DNA of 64,000 nt from Rhynochetos jubatus (GCA_027574665.1 CM050662.1:3750501-3814500); one strand, 5' to 3'. Numbered from the stretch's first letter, positions 14,001 through 26,900 are shown. A program made the numbers and translations. Notes: generated from the sequence alone by a model not told the origin.

Positions 14001-14690
14001 TCTCGTTTTCCAGAAGAGTTAATACTGCCTTCTCTTCTTGACAGCTGCTCGGCAGGCACAAGCCAGAAGGATAATAGCATCACTCTGATCTCCATGAAGA
14101 ACATCAACATGAACAACAGCATGAGTTACCCACCATCAGAAAAGGTTTCCCTGTTAAGCCTTGCTTTTTAGAGAATTAGCTGGGGTTTATTTCTCTTGCT
14201 GGATAGGAGCATGCCTTTGAGGTATTTCTTTGCTCTTTTATTCCTTCAGAAAGGCAATTAAAAAACCCAGCTGCCATCAGCCTCCCAGTGAGCCTGGTGA
14301 AAGTTGGGGTGCCCATCTCAGGTTTATCCAAGCTGCCTGAACTCAAGGTGCCTAGTATACCTCACGTATACAGATGCCATCACTAGGGCCAACCTTCAGA
14401 GCTAGAGCAGTTTGTTGTTAACTGAAGAGGTACATAAGCTTGCCTTAGTGAAGTCAAGGTCTCACCCTCTATCCAAGCTTACCACACTCCTGCTCCACAG
14501 GTGATGTTGGGGCACATTCCCATCAGTACTCTCAGATCCATTCCATGCGAGTAATCCACAGAATCTTAAGTTGTTTTAAAGCTAAACTAGCACTGGGACT
14601 GGGTTTGAGGGAACATATTGCTTAACTTCTTTTGCCAGCCCAAACAGGCTGGTGATGCGCCATGTTTTGTTCCTGTTGCAGGTGCTCTGA
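5094..14690 (+). CDS. ECSCR: ECSCR, endothelial cell surface chemotaxis and apoptosis regulator (5'-partial)
   Basis: ECSCR is a single-pass sialomucin-like protein of endothelial cells that modulates migration, apoptosis and VEGF-receptor signalling (family knowledge). Coding exons I can join in frame: 5094-5135, 5713-5763, 7644-7757, 8250-8297, 10184-10231, 10830-10928, 12189-12287, 12864-12900, 14045-14144 and 14682-14690. The first six encode a Ser/Thr-rich ectodomain; all but the last few junctions are phase 1, so the exons are symmetric. Exon 12189-12287 encodes a transmembrane helix (VISFIVILIVVVIILVSVV) followed by the basic stop-transfer SLRFKC. The tail carries DSEDKQKPG, then SITLISMKNINMNN, and ends SEKVL, closely matching mammalian ECSCR. 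The final exon encodes only Val-Leu-stop. The signal-peptide exon was not found and may lie in 1-5093 or left of the window. Identity is firm from the transmembrane helix onward; the number of ectodomain exons is less certain. Confidence 0.9.
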
Positions 14691-14988
14691 AGCCAAGGAC
14701 CCAGAGCTTGAAGCTGACTCTTGACAACCAGCAGTGACTTTCTAGGTTCTTTTTTTTTTTTTTACCTTGGGGAAAGAGCAAGGGTGGACTTTATATATAA
14801 ATTATTATGTCCTTTCTGATCAATATATGTACAGTAGCATCCCACACAGATTCCTTGCTTGGGGTGTAAGGGCTTTCTCCAGTTACAGCCTGCCATGCTC
14901 AATGGTTGATATCTAACTCTTTTTATATGCCTTCAAATCCTCAGATAATTCCAGCAGCAAGAAGAACCAAGGAACCATCTACTTCTCT

Positions 14989-14994
14989 AATAAA
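14989..14994 (+). terminator. ECSCR: ECSCR polyadenylation signal AATAAA
   Basis: A canonical AATAAA lies about 300 bases after the ECSCR stop codon, implying a 3' UTR of about 14691-15010. No better hexamer lies between it and the stop. A T-run at 14750-14762 sits inside this UTR. Confidence 0.65.
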
Positions 14995-15214
14995 CTGCTG
15001 CCTTAGACTAATGGCTTTTATAGTCTGTGCCAGCTAGTCACAGGCTCGTTAGCCCCACACTGAGTCAAATCCATGCATTAGAAAAGCATGGTCTGAAGCT
15101 GAAGGCCTAACGAGATGTAAATGGCCAAGGGCTAGGTCAAATCCCAACATGATTGCTCCAATCATCTTACCCTTGGTGCCCTCATTGTCCCCGCATCAGT
15201 GCGGATGATCATAT

Positions 15215-15345
15215 CCACCTACCTCACAGGGTGGTTGTGAGGCCGTGTTAATCAATGTCTGTAAAGCATTTGGAGAGCCATGAATTAAAGGTGCTGCTGA
15301 AATGCAGACTGTCATCTTATATACTTTATTATTAATAACTGAGCT
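15215..15345 (+). repeat. Ancient MIR-like SINE with L2/CR1-type tail
   Basis: The segment contains the hallmark 3' block of amniote MIR-like SINEs: ACCTCACAGGGTGGTTGTGAG (15221 onward), then AATCAATGTCTGTAAAGCATTTG, a decayed GAAAGGCGCT-like stretch and a TATTATTAATA tail near 15329-15340. Mammalian MIR has nearly the same CTCACAGGGTTGTTGTGAGGATTAA core. Divergence suggests a very old copy. It sits just downstream of ECSCR. Subfamily and left boundary are not determined. Confidence 0.6.
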
Positions 15346-17247
15346 TCAGACAGGCAGATCGCTGTCTTCCCACAGGTCCAACATGCGCAAGGAAGACTCA
15401 GCTGTAAAGAACAAGGTCTCTGCACAGGCAGGGTTTTATCTGACTGCAAAGAGGAGTGGCCACAAGGCAAATGCTGAGCTACTTCAGCTCCTGAGGTTTG
15501 ATAGCCTGAGTTTGCTGGGACAGCTTCCATCTTCCATACCACTGCTTTCCCACAGCTTCCTGAAAAGGAAGAAAAGCAGATGCCGCTTCCAGTTCAGCCA
15601 GAGCACCCACCTCATGGCAGCAGCAGGAACCACCAGTGCACCCCTGAGTCACCACAATAATGAGCATCGTCCGCTGTTGGGCTCCGCAGTGCAAGAGCTC
15701 ACATTTGCAGCCAGCTGGTTCACAACCCGAGCTGGCTCAGACCCAGCTGCCAGTCACTTTTACCACCTACAGGAAAAAACATGAATACAGATCAGCCGAG
15801 TGAACGAGGATGATGGAGGTGTCAATACCCAGCCTCCACATGACCATGAGAGAAACGATGCGCTGGCAGGTATTTCTGGAGGCCTCAGCTGCCTTATTCA
15901 GCAGCATAACGTACTAAAGCATAACTCTGCAACGGCCTTTGCCTCTGCCCCTCTTCACCATGACTCCTGCCTGCAAGCTTCACCTCCTTCACAGACCTCC
16001 AAAGCGCCTACCCAGCAGCAGCACACCGAGATACTGCTTTCTCCTAACATGAGCATCAACATCCATCAACCCTGATGGTAAACCATGACGTCAAGGCAAA
16101 AAAGGTTTAGCTGAGTGCTCAAAGTAGGTATTGCTGCACACATTCCCCTGCACAGTTAGACAAAACCTATTAATTTGTCTTGATTTAATTTTATAGGGTG
16201 GCTAAGAGGTGTTTGCTGGAATGTGCAGTGCTGCAGGCAGCTGTGCTTTGCAGCTGGCAACGAAGTGTTCAGCAAAATAAATGCAATGTTTTCACAGCTC
16301 TTGCTAAGGTCGAACACATCATTGTCTTTAACATATGCACCAGGTAGTTTGATAAGCTGTTCTTAAAAGAAATTAAGCCTTTCTGGCAAAATTCCTGAAA
16401 AGTAAAATGACATCACCCCATTCACCCAGCCTCCACCAGACCAGTGAGTTTGCTTAAGCACACAATCCCAGGAGACTCCCAGCTAGGTGGATCCAGGTGC
16501 ACAGAGCCTCACAAGTAGGTTTTCAGTCCCAGGAGGACAGCACAAAGACAGCTGGTAAGCGCCTGGGATATCAGACACTTCAGCAAGCGTCAAGCTTTAA
16601 CTAAACTCCCCTCCTGCAGGCAAGGAGACAACCTCCCCAGACCAGCGAAGACTGTCGCATGAGGTGTTGCTACTGCTCCAGTTCTCCTTCATTTGACCTC
16701 CTTCTTCCCATAGGCTCTTGAGGGTCATGACAAATAACCCGCACCTGCTCCATTCTAAAACGGATCTGCATCCAAAAGCACCGTTCCAACTTTGAACTTG
16801 TACAAAAGAAAGAATGAATTAAAAAATATAACCAGTGGAAGTGTTGTGACCCCTGACTTCCAGCGCTGCGGCTCACTGAAAGGAGAGACCTCCGCCAGGC
16901 TGCTGCGCTCCTACAAAGCACGCTGGTGGAAGACACCCACTCCCTCACACCATGACTCCACAGCTCCTTAGCCCGCACGACACACGGGCTGAGGGGAGAC
17001 ACGCAGCTGCGTTAGCAGTGCCGGAACGCAGCCGGAGGGAGCTGCAGGACAAGCCCTTGAGGGGTTTCCAAGCAAAGCTTGGTCAGAAGGTGTGGAGCGG
17101 GCATTGCTCCAGGCTCCTTCCACCGTCAACACAACCGCTTGAGACCATTCCCCATGGCCCTGCCAAGGCAGAAGCGCTGCCAGGGACAGAACCTGCAGTG
17201 GCGAGATGACGATGTCACTCCCTGAAGCTACGGTCGCAGCAGTAACA
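15346..17247. other. Intergenic ECSCR-DNAJC18, nothing recognised
   Basis: About 1.9 kb between the SINE and the CR1 tail. Open frames exist (for example 15302-15784) but are low-complexity or unlike any family I know, and they lack splice or UTR support. An AATAAA-like hexamer occurs near 16276. I see no gene. Confidence 0.45.
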
Positions 17248-17380
17248 GAATCCCTGGAGGTGTTCAAGGGGCGTGTAGACGTGGCCTCGAGGACACGGTG
17301 TAGCGGGTGTGGCAGTGTTGGGTTGGTGGTTGGACCGGATGGTCTGACAGGTCTGTTCCAGCCTTAGTGATGCTGTGACG
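17248..17380 (+). mobile_element. CR1 LINE 3'-end fragment upstream of DNAJC18
   Basis: A 5'-truncated CR1 tail in sense orientation. It reads TCCCTGGAGGTGTTCAAG, then GTAGACGTGG, GTGTTGGGTTGGTGGTTGGA, and GTCTGTTCCAGCCTTAGTGAT, the ordered landmarks of the avian CR1 3' end. It finishes with a degenerate copy of the terminal ATTCTATG-type octamer (ATGCTGTGA) that runs straight into the CpG-rich DNAJC18 promoter. The 5' limit is approximate. Confidence 0.8.
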
Positions 17381-17383
17381 TCA
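17376..17383. promoter_or_regulatory. Palindromic CRE (TGACGTCA) at CR1/promoter junction
   Basis: A perfect full-site cAMP response element, the binding site of CREB/ATF factors, lies about 370 bases before the DNAJC18 start codon. Its left half is the last bases of the CR1 tail and its right half is the first bases of promoter sequence. CRE half-sites recur downstream (CACGTCAGC near 17433, GTGACGCCA near 17506). Occupancy is an inference. Confidence 0.5.
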
Positions 17384-17389
17384 CCCGCT

Positions 17390-17950
17390 TTGGCCGGCGA
17401 TGCGCAGCAGTAGAGAGTGGCTGAGGCTCAGCCCACGTCAGCCACAGCTCTGAGGGCGACCCACGGTGCTGCTACCACCGCCCGCCCCGGTCAGGAAGCT
17501 ACCCGTGACGCCACCGAGCTTCGCCGCGGCGTCACGCGGCACCGCGCGCGGTCCGCCACCCCAGCCCTGTAAGCTCCGCCCCCGCGCGGTGCCCGCGCGC
17601 CGCCGGCAGGGGGCCGGGGACTCCCGTACCCAGAGGCCCCCGCGCGGCCGCCGCCTCCGCTCCAACATGGCGGCGCGGGCGGGCCGGGGCGGCGGGCGGT
17701 GAGGGGCGCGGGGGGCGGGCGGGCTGCCCCGGGGCCCGCCGCGGCCGCCATGACCTACACGGCGGAGCAGCTGGACGGCGTGCGGCGGTGAGCGCGGCGC
17801 GGGGGCTCCGCCGGGCCGGGGGAGAAGAGCGCCCGAGGGAGCAGCGGGGGCACGGCCCGGGGGGCGGCGGCGGCGTTGGGGGGGCGCTGGGTCTCTGGCG
17901 GGGGCCCGCGGGGATGGGCCGGCGAAGCTAACCTCGCGTGCGCTTCCAGA
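17390..17950 (+). promoter_or_regulatory. DNAJC18: CpG-island promoter of DNAJC18
   Basis: Base composition turns very GC- and CpG-rich across the first exon and first intron of DNAJC18, as expected for a housekeeping promoter. It holds a TGCGCA core (near 17400), CRE half-sites and an AACATGGCGGC element of YY1 type at 17664-17674. No TATA box is visible, so transcription probably starts at several points around 17550-17670. Confidence 0.65.
17667..17702 (+). other. Upstream ORF of 11 codons in the DNAJC18 leader
   Basis: An ATG in good context (AACATGG) opens an 11-codon frame, MAARAGRGGGR, and closes at TGA 17700-17702, 47 bases before the DNAJC18 start. It is out of frame with the main ORF. 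If transcription starts upstream it could damp translation of DNAJC18. The ATG also overlaps a YY1-type promoter element, so it may be only a DNA motif. Confidence 0.4.
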
Positions 17951-20900
17951 ATAAAGAGGTGTCGGAACTACTACGAAATTCTGGGGGTGGAGCGGGACGC
18001 CAGCGAGGAGGACCTGAAGAAGGCGTACCGCAAACTGGCCCTGAGGTTTCACCCGGACAAGAACCGCGCGCCCGGAGCCACCGAGGCCTTCACAGGTGAG
18101 GCGGAGGCTGGCCCGGTTTCGGAAGTCGTACAGCAGGAGCGAAACGAGGACAGGCTGCCTCAGGCTTACGGTTCTGCGCCTTATCTAAAGGCATCATACG
18201 GGCCCGTGTGGCTTGTCGCGGTGACAGGCGTGTGCACACATCTCCCCGGAGCCCGGCGGCTGCCCAGCAAGATTTTGCCTTTTACTCTTCAAAACACTGG
18301 TTTCCATTAAATGCAAAGGGAAATGTATCTGGAACCTCATCCCTAGATGCTGCTAAAGGTTCAGAGTGATGCTTGGAGGTAATCCCGGCCACGCAGGAGG
18401 CTGTGGTGTTGTGTAATCAACAACTGCTCAGTGTCATAAACAACGCTGTTTATACGCAGGCATATGGCATTTGGGTACGGTGTTCTGCGTCTGGACTCTT
18501 CAGTAGTGTTGCTGTCTAAACCTCTGCCAACAGTGTTAGCACCTGAACGCTTACACCTTTTGCCTTTTCCGTGCCGTGTTGCCGCTGTCTGCGACGGCAC
18601 TGTAAGAAACACCAGGAAAGCGAGATATTCAGTCATAGTCTGTTAGAATAGGGAGTTTCTGAAGGGCTTTTTGTGTGTGTGTGTATGTTAGGGTTGGAGT
18701 TCCCTGTGAACTTGTTTACAGCTGTGTTCTGTCAAAGGTCAAGGAAGAAGATGAACCAAATACTTCTGGGTGGTTTGACATAAAGTGCGGAGCAGCTGGG
18801 CTGTACAGCTTCGCCAGCATCTCTGCTGACAACGAAACTTAGAATACGGGTCTGTGTTTTAATTGGTCTCTGCAGTTATTAACTCTGTATTAACTGTATG
18901 TGGAGGTGCCCTTCTGTACCAGTGCTTGCTTTGGTCTGATAACACGGTACATTCTCACTCAATCTCTTGACTAAAGTGGACTCCCTCACCTCACTTTTAC
19001 AAATATTTCAACGTTCTCCATGTGCTTTAACACTTTTCTCTTTCTCCTGGTATCAGTGATAACAGGGAGTAGGTTCCATCACTGGTCATGCCAGTGATGT
19101 TCTTTTGCAGAGGCAGTTCTTTCAAAAGTAATTCAATCTTGGGTCAAGCACAAATTGCCTATGCCTGCTTGGGGTTTTTGTTTTTTGCTACTCTGCTTAT
19201 AAAAGCCTGAGATCTGGAAATATTGCATGATATGCCTGTGTAACGCTTCTTCTGATTCACTCTCCAGCAATAGGCAATGCTTTTGCAGTTCTGAGCAACC
19301 CTGAAAAACGATTACGATACGATGAATTTGGAAGTGACCAAGAGCATGCCAGCACTGCTCAGGCCAGGCAGTATAATTACTACACAGAATTTGAAGCAGA
19401 TATTACACCAGAAGAAATATTCAACGTGTTTTTTGGTGGGCACTTTCCTACAGGTTAGTATCTGTGCACTGTTTTTGAAATGTAGTGAGCTGGCACTAGA
19501 CTGCAAAGGAAGTTGACCTCTTGATACTGCTCAGAGAGTTGATTGTGCGTCTGGAAAGAGCACAGACCTTTTTGGATTTATGCTTTTCTGCCTTAGCTTT
19601 TTATGGCTGGAAAGGTTCCTTTAATGCACTTCAGATTTTAGCAACCCTGTTCCCAGAGAAAGCTCAAAGGCCAGCTTCGCTGTCTGGGGGCGCTCCTAGG
19701 AGAGGGAGCTGCCGGTGGGGTCATGGCTGTTGCTGCGGTGGCAAGGTCCTAACCTCCACCCTCTCTTGAAATTTTCCAACAGCACTAGTTAGGGGTAAGA
19801 GCATTTGAATTCAGCAAGGGGTGAGGCTGTTTGATTCTTGGGTAGGCAACATTTTAATACCAGCTGTAGTTGAAGACCCTTTTTTTTGTTGTTGCTTTTA
19901 TTCCCTCCCTTGCTGAAGCCAGCAGTGGTACGGGAGGTGAGATAAGGTGTGAGCTGGAAGGGATCAGCAGTATCGTTGCTAATGGGGTTGTACTTGGGAC
20001 ACCTTTCTGCGTTCCAGTACAGCATGGCAGCAGCTCCTGGCGTTGTGGTCTCAGTGCCCCCCGTAACCAGGAAAGCATGGGGGTTCATTTGGCTTGCAGC
20101 AGCTTGCATACTGCAGAGGAATTAAACCTTGTTAGCTTAGGAAGCGATACCTGCCAGGAAAGGCTGGCTGTTACGGGATACACAGTATCCAGTAACGAAG
20201 CAGTAGATCTGTACCTGCACCAGCTCCCTGTGTGTCTCAGTCCAGCCTTGGCTTTTGTATTTGTAGTAAAAACAGGAAGGTGCTGCAGGATCAGCGGAAC
20301 ACAGGTTTGGGTTAAAAGTAAACCTGAAAGGTGTGGTGAGCTCTTCCTGGCAGTATCTAACACATTGCTTTAGCACTCTTGTAAACTTTCTCACCTCTGA
20401 GGTGCGGTATAAAGCAACATACACGCCAGTTACTACAGCCTAAAGCCACAGTAATTACCAAAAGTTAATTACTTACAAGCTCCCCATAATCTTAGTCTGT
20501 GTGGTAGCGTCCTGCAGCGAAGGAGACTTCAGATTGTTTGCAGAATGTGATCAGCAGATGCACAAAGTGAGCCAAGCTCAGCGCAGCACAGTTCCGCACA
20601 GAGCTTGCAAGCTCCGTTTCTGACTTCGCAAGAATCAGCACCCACGTGTGCCTTTCGCCTCAGCCACCGGTGAAACGTTGCCCTCGTGGAACACGACTGC
20701 TGGGTAGCCTTGGGCAGCAGGGATGCTTGGAGATGAGGACAAGAAATTGAGGAGCTGCAGGAGGAATTTGGGTACTGGGCATGGCAGGTGTAACAGTGGC
20801 ATGAGGAAGGAAATGGGAGTTTGTATCAATGTGGCAGAGAATAAAAAGATCATTTCATAGTCATAGGTCTTGGTAGTAAACAATAGTTCCCTTGCCAGCA

Positions 20901-23900
20901 AATGTTTGGTGCTGCATATATGTATGTTTTCCTAGTCTAAAGGTGAGTTTTAAATTACGGAAAACGGTCAGTTCAGTAGTTTTCCAAATAGGCAAAGCCC
21001 ACGCAGTTTCTGCTTATCAAGAGAATTACTAGTAAGAGGGTGTCCAGACAGTTGATAGGGCATTTTTGAAGCTGTCATAACATTGGGTGTGTGCGTGAGC
21101 GGAAGGTTGTTCTAAGCTGCCGTGTTGTGCCGGGTTTTGTTTTGGGACGCCTTGCTATGGCCGGGCTCTCTGGAAATCCGCGTAAGAACTGTTGGTGTTG
21201 AGTTAAACTCACTTGTGTAGCTTTTGCGGGCAGGTTTATGGCTTTGGTTTTACTCTGCATTTTTCCTCTGTGGAAATTCAGTGGGAAAATACTAAGTTAA
21301 AAAGACGTCGTTCAGTCTCAAAGGAAAGTCTCCACGTGGCATAGTGTTGCAGTCGTAAGGGGTGGAGGCTACAAGCTGAACTTCCTTCTCATAAAAAATC
21401 AGTTCACATGGAACGAAACAAACCACTGGCAGAAGCTTGAGATTTGGGCAAACTCTTCTTTTCTAGGCACCCTGCAAAAGCCATTCTTCTCTCCCACGCT
21501 TGCTGCTGGTTTTTCACAGCTTGATAAAATATTGTCTGAGCAGCATCAAATGATAGAAGTAAACTTTCTTTTTCAGGAAAGAAACTTTCCTTCTTCAGGC
21601 CAGCCTTGTTTGGCTTTCTCTTGGAGATGTGACTGCAAACGTGCCTAGACCCTTGAAAAAAATCTTTGAATAAGCACTAAAACACGTTTTGACACAGTAG
21701 CAAAGGTCACTTCCGCCCAGGTTTCTTGCAGAATTCATTGGAAAATTCAGAGAAAGGACATTATAAGAGTGTAAAATAATGTTACAGCTTTCCCAGGGCT
21801 TAAAGATTTGCATTTCTGTTGTCATAAGGCCATAAATTTCCATTATTTAATGCACAGACGTTCTGAATTTCAAAAGAGGAGAGCACAGCTATTATTAAGA
21901 TATTCATATGGTGATAAAATCAGAGTTCAAGCTTCAAATCGAAGCAGCATATGTGATTCTTTCCTCATTTTAGAATTTTAAAAAATAAATCAGTTACATC
22001 CAGTGTGCAAGGAAGGAAATCCTGAACTGTACTCCTTTTTATTCAAAAAGCTGTTTTTTAAATCACTGTCCTTGTTAGAAAATCATGAAGTGAAACTATT
22101 AATAGCTTGAAGGAAGAGGAAGTAAAAGTGTGTGTAGAAGACCATATTCAGTAATTATGGGAAGCCATAATTCATGGCCTGAGTCTGGTGAAGCAAATTA
22201 ATTTTCCTGCTTAGAGCCTGGGGATGAAACACAAGCCACAGCCTTGCACGTGTATGTGATAAAAACTGTTAAAAAATGAGGTACAATAATAAGAATTGCA
22301 GCGTGTTTCTGCAGTTTGGTTTTAATTAAGGTGGACTTGGGGCACTCTACAATTTCTCTGGTACACTTTTTGGAGCAACGTATCGTTTGGCATTTGAATC
22401 TCAGGTGTGTTTGTGCTTCTTAATCTGAGATCTCAACTGTAACTCAGGCCACGTAGCCTGGATAATCAACTAGAAACCTGGAGAAATACAGGCGAGTACC
22501 GGCAGCTGGATGGAAAACATGAGTCTCTCCTGATTTCTCTCAACAGGAAATATCCATATGTTCTCAAATGTAGCTAGGGATGCACACTACTATCCACAGA
22601 GGCACCGGCATGAGAGAGTGTGGACGCAGGAGCAAGAGGAGGAAGAAAACAGGCCACAGGTATCTAGGAGGAGGGATCTCTTGGGCTTAAATATTTCACC
22701 AGGGTGAGGGGTTGACTTACACACCTGAAGCCAGGACACACCATCCCATGCGTAAATGCTGGGTGTTTATCCTCAAGTGCTGCAGCCAGGGTGGGTGTTT
22801 TCAAACGTAACAAGATTTTATTAATCAAATTAGTTTAGGTTATTATTAGATTTATTATTATTTAATTATTAATCAAATCCACTGATAGGATTATGAGCCC
22901 TGGAGTTTCTGTCACCGAGTGTTTTGTGGGTGCTTCCAGTTTGCAAGCTCTGATGGTTTGGTAACCCAACGACAGTCCGAATGTGGACTGGTAAGGGATA
23001 CGGAAGTACTGCCTTGTCCCCATGGTGTATCTGTTCCTTCAGTAAATTAGCACAGAGTCTCTGCCCAGGTGCCACACAGGCTTTTTCCAGCCCGGGGCAG
23101 GATAGGTCTGGGGTATTTGTCTACCAACTGAAACCTCTAGATCTGGAGACACAGGGTGTCATTTGTTGCTAGCATATGTACACACATGCCACCTGCCTTG
23201 GCAAAATCTTCCTCTGGAGGCAGTCTGCTAACCTAACAAGGTCGTTCTCCAAGGAAGGTGAATTATAGTTGGGCTCTTAAAAAACCCTGACGCAGCCTAT
23301 GAACAGCAAAGCTGGGGCAAATGAGTCCCCCCTGTTCCTGTGTAAGGTATTCTTGGTGCTATCCCAGGGCAGAGAGCAAAATCTAAATAGCTGCGTATTA
23401 TGTTTTGCTCCTGAATTAGAAAAGGCATTTTAGAAGCTAGTTTAGAAATCAAATGAGGAGCAGGAGGAAAGATCTGGATTTTCTCTGTTATTTTTCCACT
23501 CTTTTTGTTCTGCTAAATTCATTCAAACAGAAAACCCAAGTGCTTGCATCCTGTCCCAAGTTACACTGCCTATGGTCTCTTGAGCCTTTGCTCTTCAGCC
23601 ACTTTATCCAGTGTTTGAACGGAGATTGAGGTTTTTAGAACACATGTAGCAAGCTTTGGAAGGTGCACGGAAAGCCGTAGGCACACATGGGAACTGCAGT
23701 GTGGTGGTGTCGGCTGGTCAGTGACAGGTACAGTGCAGTGGGCATCTGTCACCATGTGGAGGAAGCTGTAGGTGAAAGAGTTACCATGGAAATGGAATTG
23801 GAAGAAAGTGGCTCTAAAGAGCTTTCTGAAATTACTGATAAAGGTAATTTTGAAATTAAACATCGTCCCTCTCAAAATTTGAAAGCATTTCCTCCTCCTT

Positions 23901-26900
23901 TCTGTTCTGTTCACGTTTAGTGCATTGCTGGTCTGTGATGGGTAGCCTGCTTTCTGTGAACACATGTTCCTGCATCTTTTCTTGTCTGCTAATTATTGTT
24001 GTTCTTTTCAGAATTCGTATTCTGCATTTATTCAGTTGATGCCAGTTTTCATCATAATAGTAGTGTCCGTTATAACTCAACTGATGGCCACTAACCCACC
24101 CTACAGCTTATTCTACAAATCGTAAGTCATTTAAAACCCTGGTTTTCTGGTCTTCGGTGTTTGCGATACGGGGCAGATGGCAGTTGGACTCGATAGCAAA
24201 AGGCACGTTAGTGTTCTGTTCTGCTCCCTCTAGAAAGTGTTATCAGTTTGTAAATAAGGGAATGCCAACAGGCCCTACTGACAACTTCTCCTGAGCGTTA
24301 TCGCTGTGAAGTTAACGATGGCATGCGTTCCTGTGCTGTGTGCTGAACAAATAGGGGCGCGGAGCCAGGGCGCTTGCTCAAGCCGTGTGAAATGCTTTAG
24401 CCCAGTGACACAGTAGCAGGAATGTGGGTGTAGCTCAGCTGCAGTGCTGAGCAGCCCCCAGCAAGCTGCAGACCACTGCAGAAGTTCCCATGTAAAGCAC
24501 TGAAGAAACAAAGCCTGCTGTATAAATCCAAATCTGCTCTGGAGCCTGAATTCCACTGGAAGAATTGTCAAGCTCTGGGCATCATTAAAGCCTTGAAATG
24601 CCCTGGTTTAACATCCGGAAAGAAGCAGGACACAGGGGTTGCAGAGGGCCGTCTGAACTGCTCCGCTCTGGAAGCAGAAGGAACGCCAGGCCGGCTGTAA
24701 TCTGAGTTTGTGGGGCAGAGGAAAACCCATTCGCTCCCCTTGGTATCCGGTGCTGGGAGGAGGGAAGCTGTCTGGGGGGAAAGAGATGACCACATCAGTC
24801 ACCTTTCCTGTCTCTTACTGAGATGGGGGTGGGAGTGAACAGGTTTTGGAGAACCTGCTGCCCACAGCAGTGCTCCAAACACTCCCCTTGCTCCCTCTAG
24901 GAGCAGAACTAAGTCGGTTAATGCCTGCATCCTCTCCGCTGTCATAGTAGCCCAGCGCCCTTCATCGCTTTTTACCACACGATGTCAGTGTGCAGACCTA
25001 GCATAGCAACAGGAGGGTGGTTGTTTTTTGGTTTGGGTTTGTTGTTGGGTAGGTTGTTTTTTTTTCCAGAGCGTGTTTCTGCTATCTGCCAGTGCCATGT
25101 GGAACCTCCCACACTGCCCCCAGAGCAGCTAATCTCTCCTGCTTTTCTTCACTACCTCCTCTTCTCCTGTTGATTTGAGATAGGCTGGCCTGAGCCTGGT
25201 ACACAGCTATGTCGTTTCTTTAAATCATATCTTTAAAGAAAACTAACAGCTTAAAAACTGAAAAAAATTGTTTACATAAAGAAAGCGTACACCTCTGAGA
25301 CACAGTGAGAGAGAAGGAAAAGAGGAGTCCAGGAAATAGAGAGGCAAATTGGATTCCATTGAGTAGAGTGTAACCATTGTGTTTTGGCTGCCTGCCTCTT
25401 CCCTGGGCAATGATTTGAGCAAACGCCTGGGTATCTTTGCTCAAATAAGGAAATTCAGTAGAACGGAACAGTTTAATCCAGTGGCTGTGTCTCTGGGATA
25501 GCCTGTGCCCCACTTTGCTTGCTGGTGATTAGAAAAGCCTAAAGTGTAACTAGAGTCTCCTCTACTAATCCTTATTTCTACTAAAGGATCCAGAAACCAG
25601 GAAAATCCAGATCCAGTTGTGTTATGCCTTAAGCAATAATGGGATGTAGAGATTATAGGAAATTGTTGTTATACATTTGTCATCAATTCCCATGGATTTC
25701 TGGACCCAGCTTGTCTGAAATTGCTGCCAAACAGAAGAAAGCATACAGAGCTTGTGTTCGCAGATTAAATTTGCGCTTAGGTTTTGGAAGTGTCTTGGCT
25801 GAGCTGTTGAGAGCAAACACAGTCTTTGGAAGGAATTGGCAGCTCTGAACCAGGTCTTTGTCAATATTTCCAAGCTTTAGGAACTTTCACTGTGTTTTTT
25901 AGGGGTGGGGTAGGGGGTGTGGGTGAATTCTGTTTGTAATGTGCAGCTTGCTGTGCCCGAGACCTGTCATTTCCTTATCCCGTGGCTGAGGGAGCTATAC
26001 TCCTGCAGAAACTAAGTTGTAAATCCTGTCCTCTGGAAATGCTAATACGGAGAAACATGTTTGGATTTCTTTATATTTGAAGGGCTAAACCAAGGTGTTT
26101 TCTCCACGGTGTTTTCACAGGTCCATAGGCCATGTTGTTAGTAGAGAAACGGAGAACTTGCAGGTGCCTTACTATGTTGATAAAAACTTTGAAAGGAATT
26201 ATCAAGGAGCAGAACTTCAAGAGCTGGAGAAAACGGTTGAAAAAGATTACATAGACTATATTCAGACCAGCTGCTGGAAGGAGAAACAGCAAAGTAAGTT
26301 ATTTTGGTTACAAGTGCGTGCCTGACAGCCGTCGGTAGCGGTACGATGGCTGTGCTTCACAAAGCACTGCCGGTCTTGGCCTCCTTTTCCCACGCGTAGA
26401 ACATCTCAGACCTCGCACTGGTATTTCTCACGTTTGCTCCTAACACTAGATTTTCTGGGTTTGAGGGTCTGTCAAAACTCATTTTAGGTGGTTCTGAGAG
26501 ACGAGTGGAAAGTAGATTTCACCATTTGACACATTTTTTTCCACTCAGGTTTTTATGCTTGGATAACTCTTAGTGATGATGTTTTAAACGTATAATCCAC
26601 CACATTATCTAGCTCCAACAGATTGTTAGGGCTGGGAAAGATCTTGAGACATCACCTATGCCACGTTTCCTTTGCTGGAGCAACATAGTTTGTGCTCTGA
26701 CTGGCTCCACGAGAAGATCACCTGACTTTTCCTCAGCACTGCACTGGAAGGATGAGCACTTTTGGTAATCTTGCAGTGGACCGTGTTACTGGTATCAATT
26801 TTCAGAGCGGGCTGCTGTGCTTGTTTTGTACACTTATTTGCATTTTCTATCTTTAGATGAGATTGAGATCATGTTTTTCACCATAGTTGGGATGGTCTTT

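Noticed and set aside
15302-15784. 160-codon open frame after the SINE
   Set aside because: It starts within the SINE tail, resembles no family and has no conserved motif.
17438-18052. 204-codon minus-strand frame over the DNAJC18 promoter
   Set aside because: CpG-island shadow; it covers DNAJC18 exons 1 and 2 on the opposite strand.
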